NCBI GenBank assembly: GCA_031178805.1
Contig: JAPSIJ010000003.1
Coordinates: forward strand, 1 to 12,379
Direction of reading: 5' to 3'
Length of the DNA: 12,379 nucleotides
Source of the DNA: Cellulomonas sp.
GTDB lineage: Bacteria > Actinomycetota > Actinomycetes > Actinomycetales > Cellulomonadaceae
Both the position numbers and the translations under genes were made by a program. Positions 7,027 through 12,379 of the stretch are shown here, one piece after another. The notes below the pieces were generated by a model. The model searched no databases and was not told the DNA's origin. It saw only the letters and a program-made list of their open reading frames with translations. Position 1 is the stretch's first letter. Each line of letters starts with the position of its first letter.

Positions 7027-7964
7027 CGTCGGTCCCCGCGCCGCTCGGCACCGACGGGCGCCTCGTCTACGCGCCGCTACCCGGCCGCCCGCAGGTCACC
7101 TGGCCGGACGGGAAGCTCGTCGCGGTCTGGCACGCGCCGAACGTCGAGCACTACGACTACGTCCCGCCGGGCGGCGGCAGCCCCGCCGGCCGGGTGGCCG
7201 CGCCGGACGTGCAGCACTACATGCACCGGGACTACGGCAACCGGGTGGCCTTCTGGCGGATGCTGCGCGCCGTCGACGCGTACGCCATCCCGTCGACCGT
7301 GTCGCTCAGCCTCACGCTGCTCGAGGACGACCCGGAGATCCGGGACGCCATGAAGGAGCGGGACTGGGAGGTGATGAGCCACGGCATCTCCAACCTGCGG
7401 CCGATCTACGACCTGGACGAGGCGGCCGAGTCGGCGTTCCTCGCGCAGTCCCAGGAGCTCACCCGCACGTACTACGGGGCCGACCTCAAGGGGATGCTCG
7501 GGCCGAAGATCTCCGGCACCGACCGCACCGCCGACCTCATGGTCGAGCACGGGATGACCTACCACGCGGACTGGATCCACGACGAGCAGCCCCGGCCGCT
7601 GCGCACCCGCTCCGGCGGGCGGCTGGTGTCGATGCCCTACTCCTACATGCTCAACGACGTGCCGCTGCTGCACGCCAAGCACTACCCGCCGTCGTACTTC
7701 GTGGACATGGTCACGGCGCAGATCGGGCGGCTGGTCCGGGACGCCGAGCGGGACGGCCAGGCCCGGGTCGCGTGCATCGCCACGCACCCGTTCCTGTCGG
7801 GCCAGCCGCACATGCTCCGGGCGCTGTCGGAGATCTTCGCGTCCGTGCGGGACGACGACCGGCTCTGGGTCACCCGCGCCGGCGACATCGCCGACCACTA
7901 CCTGGAGCACCACTACGACGCGCAGCTCGCGCACGCCGAGTCGCTCGCGGAGGCCCACCGATGA
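7023..7964 (+). CDS. PuuE-like (polysaccharide deacetylase/CE4 fold) hydrolase
   Basis: 313 residues from a GTG at 7023 that overlaps the previous stop. It matches the layout of PuuE-type allantoinases, as recalled from the family, rather than true chitin deacetylases. There is an opening WPDGKLVAVWHAPNVEHYDY (about 29-48). A segment YGNRVAFWRML follows, then EVMSHGISN with His120, YSYMLND, IATHPFLSGQPHML with His255, and a closing LWVTRAGDIADHY. The family fold is a distorted TIM barrel and acts on cyclic ureides and cyclic imides as well as acetylated sugars. No signal peptide is present, so it is cytoplasmic, which argues against cell-wall work. With the downstream amidase it could open an imide or hydantoin-like ring. 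The next gene encodes a diverged homologue of similar length. Substrate is unknown. Confidence 0.78.
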   Translation: MTSVPAPLGTDGRLVYAPLPGRPQVTWPDGKLVAVWHAPNVEHYDYVPPGGGSPAGRVAAPDVQHYMHRDYGNRVAFWRMLRAVDAYAIPSTVSLSLTLLEDDPEIRDAMKERDWEVMSHGISNLRPIYDLDEAAESAFLAQSQELTRTYYGADLKGMLGPKISGTDRTADLMVEHGMTYHADWIHDEQPRPLRTRSGGRLVSMPYSYMLNDVPLLHAKHYPPSYFVDMVTAQIGRLVRDAERDGQARVACIATHPFLSGQPHMLRALSEIFASVRDDDRLWVTRAGDIADHYLEHHYDAQLAHAESLAEAHR

Positions 7965-8905
7965 TCGTCGACACCACCGGGGCGACGGTGTTCGCGCCGA
8001 CCCTGCAGCGGACCAGTGACCGGCTGCGGGCGCCGTGGACCCTGCCGGACGGCAAGAAGCTCGCCGTCAGCCTGCTGCTGCACGCACCGGCCTACGTCGA
8101 CGTCGTCCCCGCGGGCGCGCACAAGCCCCTGGCCATGCAGGGCGGGGTCGGCCGCGAGACCGGCGAGCCGCGGCACGGGCAGGTCGCGCGGTTGTCGCAG
8201 TGGGACTTCGGCCTGACCGTCGGGCTGTGGCGGCTGCTCGACATCGCGGCCGAGGCCGGGGTGCCGGTGGCCGTCGCGCTCGACGCCGAGGGCGTGCGGA
8301 CCAAGCCGGGGCTCGCGGCGCTGGTGGCCGAGCGCGCCGGGGAGGTCGTGGCGCGCGGGCGGGCGGCGAACATCGTGCTCCACCCGTCGATGACGGCCGA
8401 GGAGGAGGCGGCGTACGTCGCGGACTCGGTGCAGGCGGTGGCCGCGGCCACCGGGCGGCCGGTGACCGGCTGGTTCTCGCCGGAGCGGGCCACCACCCCG
8501 CGCACCACGGCCGTGCTGCGGGACGCCGGCCTCGCCTGGTTCGGCGACTGGCCGGTGGACGAGCGCCCCCTCGCGCTCGTCGGCGACGCCGCCGGGCTGA
8601 CCGCGGTGCCGTTCTCGCTGGAGACCGAGGACGTGTTCGCGCTCTACGCGCGCGGGCTGCCGTTCGCGGACTACGAGCGTCTGCTGCTCGACACCGTGGA
8701 CCAGCTGGTCGCGGACGCGGACCTGCTCGGCGCCCGGTTCCTCGGGCTGAGCTGGTTCGGCTGGGTGCTCGGGCAGGCGTGCTTCGCCGACGTGGCCGAG
8801 CGCGTGCTCGCCCGGCTCGCCGCGCACCCGGACGTGCTGCTGGTGCTGCCGGGGGAGGTGCCGGCACTGCGCGCGGGCGACACCGGGGCGGGCGCCGGCT
8901 CGTGA
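7961..8905 (+). CDS. Second PuuE-like protein, catalytic histidines missing
   Basis: 314 residues, ATG at 7961 with GGAGG at 7949-7953 and an ATGA overlap with the preceding gene. The order of segments parallels that gene: LPDGKKLAVSLLLHAPAYVD near the N-terminus, VGLWRLLDIAAEAGVPVAVAL, GWFSPERATTPRTTAVLRDAG, VPFSLETEDV and a closing LLVLPGEVPALR. Where the neighbour has MSHG this protein has A131-R132-G133. Where the neighbour has ATHPFLSGQ it has SWFGWVLGQ, with Phe266 in place of His255. It does keep the GWFSPERxTTxRT segment, which resembles PuuE more than the neighbour does. It may be a non-catalytic or specificity partner of the neighbour, or an enzyme with another mechanism. It has no signal peptide and shows no frameshift or stop, so it is not a decaying gene. 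Confidence 0.72.
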   Translation: MIVDTTGATVFAPTLQRTSDRLRAPWTLPDGKKLAVSLLLHAPAYVDVVPAGAHKPLAMQGGVGRETGEPRHGQVARLSQWDFGLTVGLWRLLDIAAEAGVPVAVALDAEGVRTKPGLAALVAERAGEVVARGRAANIVLHPSMTAEEEAAYVADSVQAVAAATGRPVTGWFSPERATTPRTTAVLRDAGLAWFGDWPVDERPLALVGDAAGLTAVPFSLETEDVFALYARGLPFADYERLLLDTVDQLVADADLLGARFLGLSWFGWVLGQACFADVAERVLARLAAHPDVLLVLPGEVPALRAGDTGAGAGS

Positions 8906-10320
8906 CGACCACGGACGCCGCGCGGCCGCTGCCCGCGTCCCTGGGCTGGGCGCTCGGCTCCGGCACGATCCTGCAGGGCCTGAACTCGGCCGTGCTCGCG
9001 GTCGCGCTGGTGTCGATCGGCCGCGACCTCGGGGTCCGCGACGCCGGGGCGCTCGCGTGGGTGGTGACCGCGCTGTACCTGTCGGCGGCCGTGGCGTCCC
9101 CGACCGGCGGGCGGCTGGCCGACCTGTACGGCCCGCGCCGGGTCTACCTGGTCGGCCTGGCGATCGCGCTGGTGGCCTCCGTGGCCGGGCCGTTCGTGCC
9201 GTCCGTCGGCTGGCTCGTCGCGGACCGGGTGCTGCTCGGCGTCGGCACGGCGCTGCAGTTCCCGACCGCGATGGCCGTCGTCCGGCGGCAGGCGCGGCTG
9301 CTCGGCGCGCGGCCGGCGTCCGCGCTGGGCGTCATCGCGCTGTGCGGGCAGACCACCGCGGCGCTGGGCCCGTCCGTCGGCGGTCCGATCGTGGCCCTGT
9401 GGGGGTGGCAGGGGATCTTCTGGGTCAACGTGCCGATCGTCGCGAACGCCGCCTTCTGGGTGCTGCGCGTCGTGCCGGCCGACCCGCCGCTGCCGCGCGC
9501 GGGCGCCCGGGAGACGCTGCGCACGCTCGACCCGGTGGGGCTGCTGCTGTTCGTCGGCACGCTCGTCCCGCTCATGCTCGGGCTGCTGTCCCTCGACGGG
9601 TCCCCGCAGTGGTGGTGGTTCGTGGTGACCGCGGCGCTGCTCGCGCTGCTCGTGTCGTGGTCGGCGCGGTCGTCGCGGCCGTTCCTCGACGTGCGGCTGC
9701 TGGCCCGCAGCCCCGGCGTGTGGCGCACCTGCGTGCGCGCGGTGGTGACGTTCGTGTCGTTCTACGCGATCTTCTACGGGCTGCCGCAGTGGCTCGAGGT
9801 CGCGCGGGGGATGTCGCCGGCGCAGGCCGGGCTGCTGATGTTCCCCGTGTTCGGCGTCGGCGTGCTGTCCACGCTCGCCGCGTCCCGGCTCGGCGCGCGC
9901 GTCCGGCCGCGGGTGCTGCTGGTGCTCGGGTCGCTGGCGATGCTCGCGGCCGGGGTGCTGGCGCTCGCGGTCGTCGACGCCGATGCGCCGGTCTGGCTGC
10001 TCGTGCTGCTCGGCGTGCTGCTCGGCCTGCCGAACGGCTTCAACAACCTCGGCAACCAGCTCGTGCTGCACGAGTCGGTGGCCGAGCAGCACGCCGGCGT
10101 CGCCAGCGGGCTGTACCGCACCGCCCAGTACATCGGCGCCGCGCTGGCGTCCGTCGTCGTCGCGGCGGCGGTGGGCCCGGTGGCCGGCGCGGGCGGCGCG
10201 TCGGGCGGCACGGTCGGGGACGGCGGGATCGGCGCGCTCGGCGCGTGGATCGCGGGCCTCGGCGCCGTGCTGCTGCTGGGGTCCCTGGTCGCCGGAGTCC
10301 GAGAGAGGCGGCGCGCATGA
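8902..10320 (+). CDS. MFS transporter, DHA2 (EmrB/QacA-like) family
   Basis: A proton-coupled membrane transporter of 472 residues, the size expected for 14-helix drug:H+ antiporters. Visible motifs are ALAWVVTALYLSAAVASPTGG with motif A GGRLADLYGPRR near residue 70, a motif C-like stretch (ALGPSVGGPI) near 157, and GWQGIFWVNVPI, typical of the DHA2 group. The start is the GTG at 8902, overlapping the upstream stop (GTGA). No strong ribosome site is seen, so translation probably depends on coupling. It sits between the hydrolases and the reductase. It may export a product or toxic intermediate, or take up a substrate; members of this family are usually exporters. Substrate is not deducible. 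Confidence 0.85.
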   Translation: MTTTDAARPLPASLGWALGSGTILQGLNSAVLAVALVSIGRDLGVRDAGALAWVVTALYLSAAVASPTGGRLADLYGPRRVYLVGLAIALVASVAGPFVPSVGWLVADRVLLGVGTALQFPTAMAVVRRQARLLGARPASALGVIALCGQTTAALGPSVGGPIVALWGWQGIFWVNVPIVANAAFWVLRVVPADPPLPRAGARETLRTLDPVGLLLFVGTLVPLMLGLLSLDGSPQWWWFVVTAALLALLVSWSARSSRPFLDVRLLARSPGVWRTCVRAVVTFVSFYAIFYGLPQWLEVARGMSPAQAGLLMFPVFGVGVLSTLAASRLGARVRPRVLLVLGSLAMLAAGVLALAVVDADAPVWLLVLLGVLLGLPNGFNNLGNQLVLHESVAEQHAGVASGLYRTAQYIGAALASVVVAAAVGPVAGAGGASGGTVGDGGIGALGAWIAGLGAVLLLGSLVAGVRERRRA

Positions 10321-11420
10321 GCCACCTGTTCACCCCCCTGTCCCTGCGCTCGCTCACCGTCGCGAACCGGGCCTGGGTGTCGCCGATGTGCATGTACGCC
10401 TGCGAGGACCCGGCCGCGCCCGGCGTCGTCGGGCCGTGGCACGCGGTGCACTACGGGCAGTTCGCGCTCGGCGGCGCCGGGCTCGTCCTCACCGAGGCGA
10501 CCGCCGTGCTGCCCGAGGGCCGCGTGACGCCGCAGGACGCCGGGCTGTGGTCCGACGACCACGTCGCGCCCTGGCGGCTGGTCACCGGCGCCGTGCACGC
10601 CGCCGGCGGCCGGATCGCGGTGCAGCTGGCGCACGCGGGCCGCAAGGCGGGTCACTACCGGAACCTGCCCGGCGACGACGACCCGGTGGGCTCGGTCCCG
10701 GTGGCCGACGGGGGCTGGGTGGCGGTCGGCGCGAGCGAGGAGCCGTTCGGCGACTACGCCGCGCCGCGGGCCGCGACCGACGCCGACCTGCGCGCCGTCG
10801 TGGCCGCGTTCGCGGACGCCGCGCGCCGGGCCGTCGCCGCGGGGTTCGACGCGGTCGAGCTGCACGGGGCGCACGGCTACCTGCTGCACGAGCTGCTGTC
10901 CCCGGTGACCGGCTCCCGCGTCGACGGCTGGGGCGGGTCGCGGGCCGGGCGGGAACGGCTGCTGGTCGACACCGCGCGGGCCGTGCGCGCCGCGCTGCCC
11001 GCCGGGATGCCGCTGCTCGTCCGGCTGTCCGTGTCCGACGTCGCCCCCGGCGGGCTCGGACCCGACGACTCCGCCGCGCTCGCCGGGCGGCTGGCCGCTG
11101 CGGGAGTGGACCTGGTCGACTGCTCGTCCGGCGGGCTGGTGCCGGGGGCCGAGTACCGCCCGGCGCCGGGCTACCAGGTGCCGGGGTCGGCCGCCGTCCG
11201 CGCGGCCGGCGTGCCGACCGCCGCCGTCGGGCTGATCGAGGAGCCGTGGCACGCCGAGGACGTGCTCCGGCGCGGCGAGGCGGACGCGGTGCTGCTGGGC
11301 CGCGCGATGCTGCGCGACCCGCACTGGGCGCGGCACGCCGCCGTCGCCCTCGGCGACGCCGCGGGCCCGCGCGAGCCGCGGTACCACCGGGCGTGGCGCC
11401 GGACGGTGCTGGCGGGGTAG
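10317..11420 (+). CDS. NADH:flavin oxidoreductase, old yellow enzyme, YqjM/NamA-like
   Basis: A cytoplasmic FMN-dependent ene-reductase of 367 residues, somewhat longer than YqjM. Hallmarks of the YqjM (thermophilic-like) class are SPMCMY (22-27), where Cys25 and Tyr27 match the redox-tuning Cys and the N-terminal Tyr, and QLAHAGRKA (103-111). The substrate-binding pair His183 and His186 lies in HGAHGYLLHELLSP, and the phosphate-binding end is LLGRAMLRDPHW. After LLSP the usual SNxRxDxYGGS reads VTGSRVDGWGGS, an uncommon variant. These enzymes reduce C=C bonds next to carbonyl, nitro or imide groups; maleimides are classic substrates. The ATG at 10317 overlaps the MFS stop (ATGA), and GAGAGG lies upstream. 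It is the last gene of the operon. Confidence 0.9.
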   Translation: MSHLFTPLSLRSLTVANRAWVSPMCMYACEDPAAPGVVGPWHAVHYGQFALGGAGLVLTEATAVLPEGRVTPQDAGLWSDDHVAPWRLVTGAVHAAGGRIAVQLAHAGRKAGHYRNLPGDDDPVGSVPVADGGWVAVGASEEPFGDYAAPRAATDADLRAVVAAFADAARRAVAAGFDAVELHGAHGYLLHELLSPVTGSRVDGWGGSRAGRERLLVDTARAVRAALPAGMPLLVRLSVSDVAPGGLGPDDSAALAGRLAAAGVDLVDCSSGGLVPGAEYRPAPGYQVPGSAAVRAAGVPTAAVGLIEEPWHAEDVLRRGEADAVLLGRAMLRDPHWARHAAVALGDAAGPREPRYHRAWRRTVLAG

Positions 11421-11675
11421 CCGGCGACGCCGCCCCTGCACGGAGCCGGCGGGGTGAGCACGCGGACGCCGAGGCCGCGCGGGACGTCCCGGACGGCGTG
11501 CTCGTCGTCCGCCCGGTGCACCGGATCACGCGTCCGGTGGCCGGCGGCGGGACCCGGGGAGGACGATCAGTCCCTGGGCGCCTGGTGGTGCCCGCAGTCC
11601 CGTCGTGACCAGCGCCACGCACGACCCTCGAGCAGGGGGATCGGGGACGGGACGACCTGATCCCTGGGAACGGCG
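11421..11675. other. Intergenic stretch without a supported gene
   Basis: About 255 bp between the reductase stop and the tRNA-side hairpin. No open frame here has a recognisable family or a convincing start. Two imperfect inverted repeats are visible: 11577-11586 with 11608-11616 (GGCGCCTGGT against ACCAGCGCC, one bulged base), and GGGATC/GATCCC at 11637-11642 and 11659-11664. They may help end the operon transcript. The part 11453-11555 keeps high GC at third positions in more than one frame and could be a worn gene remnant, but I recognise nothing in it. Confidence 0.5.
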
Positions 11676-11704
11676 AGAGCCCCAGGTCGGTGACCTGGGG
11701 CTCT
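11676..11704. terminator. Perfect hairpin between the operon and the tRNA cluster
   Basis: AGAGCCCCAGGTC (11676-11688) pairs perfectly with GACCTGGGGCTCT (11692-11704) around a 3-nt GGT loop. It starts two bases after the encoded CCA of tRNA-Val on the minus strand, so it most likely ends the tRNA transcript. It could also act as a convergent stop for the plus-strand operon. No T-run follows on either strand, as is frequent in high-GC actinobacteria. Confidence 0.8.
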
Positions 11705-11706
11705 GC

Positions 11707-11781
11707 TGGTGGGCGATACTGGGATCGAACCAGTGACCTCTTCCGTGTCAGGGAAGCGCGCTACCGCTGCGCCAATCGCCC
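11707..11781 (-). tRNA. tRNA-Val (GAC)
   Basis: On the minus strand the acceptor arm GGGCGAT pairs with ATCGCCC. The anticodon stem CTTCC/GGAAG encloses loop CTGACAC with anticodon GAC, which reads Val codons GUC and GUU. The T arm has GGTTCGATCC. The discriminator base is A (position 11710), followed by an encoded CCA (11707-11709). It is the last of three tRNAs in this cluster, with the hairpin terminator directly after it. Confidence 0.96.
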
Positions 11782-11791
11782 GGGTGCTACG

Positions 11792-11862
11792 AGGTGGAGA
11801 TGGGATTCGAACCCACGTATACGGCTTTGCAGGCCGCTGCCTCGCCTCTCGGCCACTCCACC
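11792..11862 (-). tRNA. tRNA-Cys (GCA)
   Basis: On the minus strand the acceptor GGTGGAG pairs with CTCCACC. The anticodon stem CGGC/GCCG holds a loop with GCA, the only cysteine anticodon normally needed. The T arm contains GGGTTCGAATCCC. The discriminator is U (position 11792), as required for cysteinyl-tRNA identity. CCA is not encoded and must be added afterwards. It lies 10 bp from tRNA-Val. Confidence 0.96.
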
Positions 11863-11915
11863 CTGAGACCTCAGTCCTCAGCGACCGAACGGTCGGCCGG
11901 GAGTGTCTGCCTCCG

Positions 11916-11987
11916 AGCGGACGACGGGATTCGAACCCGCGACCCTCACCTTGGCAAGGTGATGCTCTACCACTGAGCCACGTCCGC
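11916..11987 (-). tRNA. tRNA-Gly (GCC)
   Basis: On the minus strand the acceptor GCGGACG pairs with CGTCCGC. The D arm reads GCTCAGTGGTAGAGC. The anticodon stem CACCT/AGGTG carries loop TGCCA with anticodon GCC. The T arm has GCGGGTTCGAATCCCGT. The discriminator is U (11916), normal for bacterial tRNA-Gly, and CCA is not encoded. It is the first gene of the Gly-Cys-Val cluster, and 53 bp separate it from tRNA-Cys. Confidence 0.96.
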
Positions 11988-12033
11988 GCGCCTCGTCCCA
12001 CCGGTTCTCACCGGCGTTCCGGGTGCGTCGAGA

Positions 12034-12064
12034 ACATTAGCCGACTCCGGACGCGAGAGTCCAA
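12034..12064 (-). promoter_or_regulatory. Promoter of the tRNA cluster (candidate)
   Basis: Read on the minus strand, TTGGAC (positions 12059-12064) resembles a -35 and TAATGT (12034-12039) fits TANNNT, with a 19-bp spacer. The predicted start near 12027 gives a leader of about 40 nt before tRNA-Gly. The AT-rich hexamers stand out in this very GC-rich sequence, as expected for a strong stable-RNA promoter. Confidence 0.6.
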
Positions 12065-12088
12065 TTGGCTCCCCGGCTGCGGGTCGAG

Positions 12089-12122
12089 CCGCGTGATCAC
12101 GCGGATCTGCCCGATCACGCGG
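12089..12122. promoter_or_regulatory. 16-bp palindrome plus an extra half-site
   Basis: CCGCGTGATCACGCGG (12089-12104) is a perfect 16-bp palindrome. Its right half, GATCACGCGG, is repeated at 12113-12122, 18 bp further on. It lies between the divergent tRNA promoter and the chorismate-binding gene, 49 bp upstream of the latter's start. It looks like a regulator binding site. No candidate protein can be named from the sequence. Confidence 0.5.
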
Positions 12123-12157
12123 CCGTGCGTCGGCGCGGCGGCCCCGAGCGGGCTGGC

Positions 12158-12163
12158 TACGGT
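12158..12163 (+). promoter_or_regulatory. -10 box of a leaderless transcript (candidate)
   Basis: TACGGT (TANNNT pattern) ends seven bases before the GTG at 12171. That places the expected transcription start on or next to the start codon, the standard arrangement of actinobacterial leaderless genes. No ribosome binding site is present between them, and no clear -35 is visible. Confidence 0.55.
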
Positions 12164-12170
12164 GAGGCCC

Positions 12171-12379
12171 GTGCCGACCCCCGCGCCCCTCCCGCACCCC
12201 GCCGAGCGGGGCGCCGACGGCGTGGCGTGGTTCGGCGGGCGGGTGCTGCGGGACGTGGTCGCGCACGTGCCGGACGTCGCCGCGGAGCCGTGGCGGCTGC
12301 GCGAGCCCGGGCACTGGGTGCTGGTCGGGGCGTTCGAGGGGCCGGTGGCGGCGTGGCGGTTCGCCCGTGCGGAGCCGGC
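12171..12379 (+). CDS. Probable chorismate-binding protein (PabB/TrpE-like), 5' end only
   Basis: The first 69 codons of a gene running off the right edge, from GTG at 12171. The translation begins VPTPAPLPHP and contains AWFGGRVLRDVVAHV and HWVLVGAFEGPVAAWRF. This pattern (a FGG segment, then a WxxVxxFEG stretch) resembles the N-terminal region of actinobacterial aminodeoxychorismate synthase component I proteins, some of which I recall next to this tRNA cluster. The chorismate-binding catalytic domain would lie outside the window, so the assignment rests on a weakly conserved region. Codon third positions are strongly GC, supporting a real gene. The start is supported by the -10 box directly upstream and the lack of a ribosome site (leaderless). 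Confidence 0.5.
   Translation, partial: MPTPAPLPHPAERGADGVAWFGGRVLRDVVAHVPDVAAEPWRLREPGHWVLVGAFEGPVAAWRFARAEP

Noticed and set aside
8671..10092. 473-codon minus-strand open frame
   Set aside because: It is antisense to the MFS gene. Its composition is dominated by R, H, Q, P and E with no family signal, a normal by-product of high-GC coding sequence.
9774..11441. 555-codon minus-strand open frame
   Set aside because: It is antisense to the MFS and OYE genes, both of which have full family motifs. The product has low-complexity R/P/H/V content and no recognisable domain.
11794..11976. Small plus-strand open frame (MEMGFEPTY... ending DGIRTRDPHLGKVMLYH)
   Set aside because: It runs antisense through tRNA-Cys and tRNA-Gly. 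Peptides of the GFEPT/DGIRTRDP type are well-known false translations of tRNA genes.
11707..11987. tRNA cluster as an integration (att) site for a mobile element
   Set aside because: No integrase, no second copy of a tRNA 3' end and no transposase are visible in the window.
11567..12001. 144-codon minus-strand open frame
   Set aside because: It covers all three tRNAs. Its GFESRRPLG and WVRIPSPPR-like segments are tRNA sequence read as protein.

Overview
The window comes from a very GC-rich, high-G+C actinobacterium. Codon third positions are almost all G or C. Start codons are often GTG, and stop and start codons overlap as GTGA or ATGA throughout. A minus-strand tRNA trio Gly(GCC)-Cys(GCA)-Val(GAC), of a kind common in Actinobacteria, lies at the right end, and the last gene appears to be leaderless. 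The style suggests Cellulomonas-like Micrococcales, but this is only an impression from the sequence.

Layout. Positions 1-383 hold the 3' end of a ChaA-type cation/proton antiporter. It meets, tail to tail with an 8-bp overlap, an IclR-family regulator on the minus strand (376-1182). The 207-bp divergent region (1183-1389) is rich in signals. It has two copies of one inverted repeat, GTTCCG-N5-CGGAAC, one beside each gene. It also has a run of half-sites with exact 11-bp spacing that looks like a GlnR (nitrogen control) box, and a -10 element. From 1390 to 11420 a ten-gene plus-strand operon follows: a branched-chain-amino-acid-type (Liv/Urt-like) ABC importer (lipoprotein binding protein, two permeases, two ATPases), an isochorismatase-fold amidase of the N-carbamoylsarcosine/maleamate amidase type, two adjacent PuuE-like (CE4/polysaccharide deacetylase fold) proteins, a DHA2-type MFS transporter, and a YqjM-like old yellow enzyme. 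Eight of the nine junctions lack a usable promoter-sized gap or have one of about 100 bp; seven are stop/start overlaps.

Proposed joint function (inference). A nitrogen-containing ring compound, such as a cyclic imide, hydantoin or ureide, is imported by the ABC system. The PuuE-like pair would open the ring to a half-amide or carbamoyl acid. The isochorismatase-fold amidase would then release ammonia, and the OYE would reduce an activated C=C bond in the substrate or a product. The IclR protein would sense the inducer, and GlnR would tie the operon to nitrogen need. The most unusual point is that the second PuuE-like protein has lost both histidines its neighbour keeps, at aligned positions. 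The pair may therefore act as a catalytic subunit with a non-catalytic or re-specialised partner.

Right end. Positions 11421-11675 contain no gene I can support. A perfect 13-bp hairpin (11676-11704) separates the operon from the convergent tRNA cluster (11707-11987), which has its own promoter near 12034-12064. The interval 11988-12170 also carries a 16-bp palindrome plus a third half-site. From 12171 a truncated plus-strand gene begins, probably a chorismate-binding (PabB/TrpE-like) protein.
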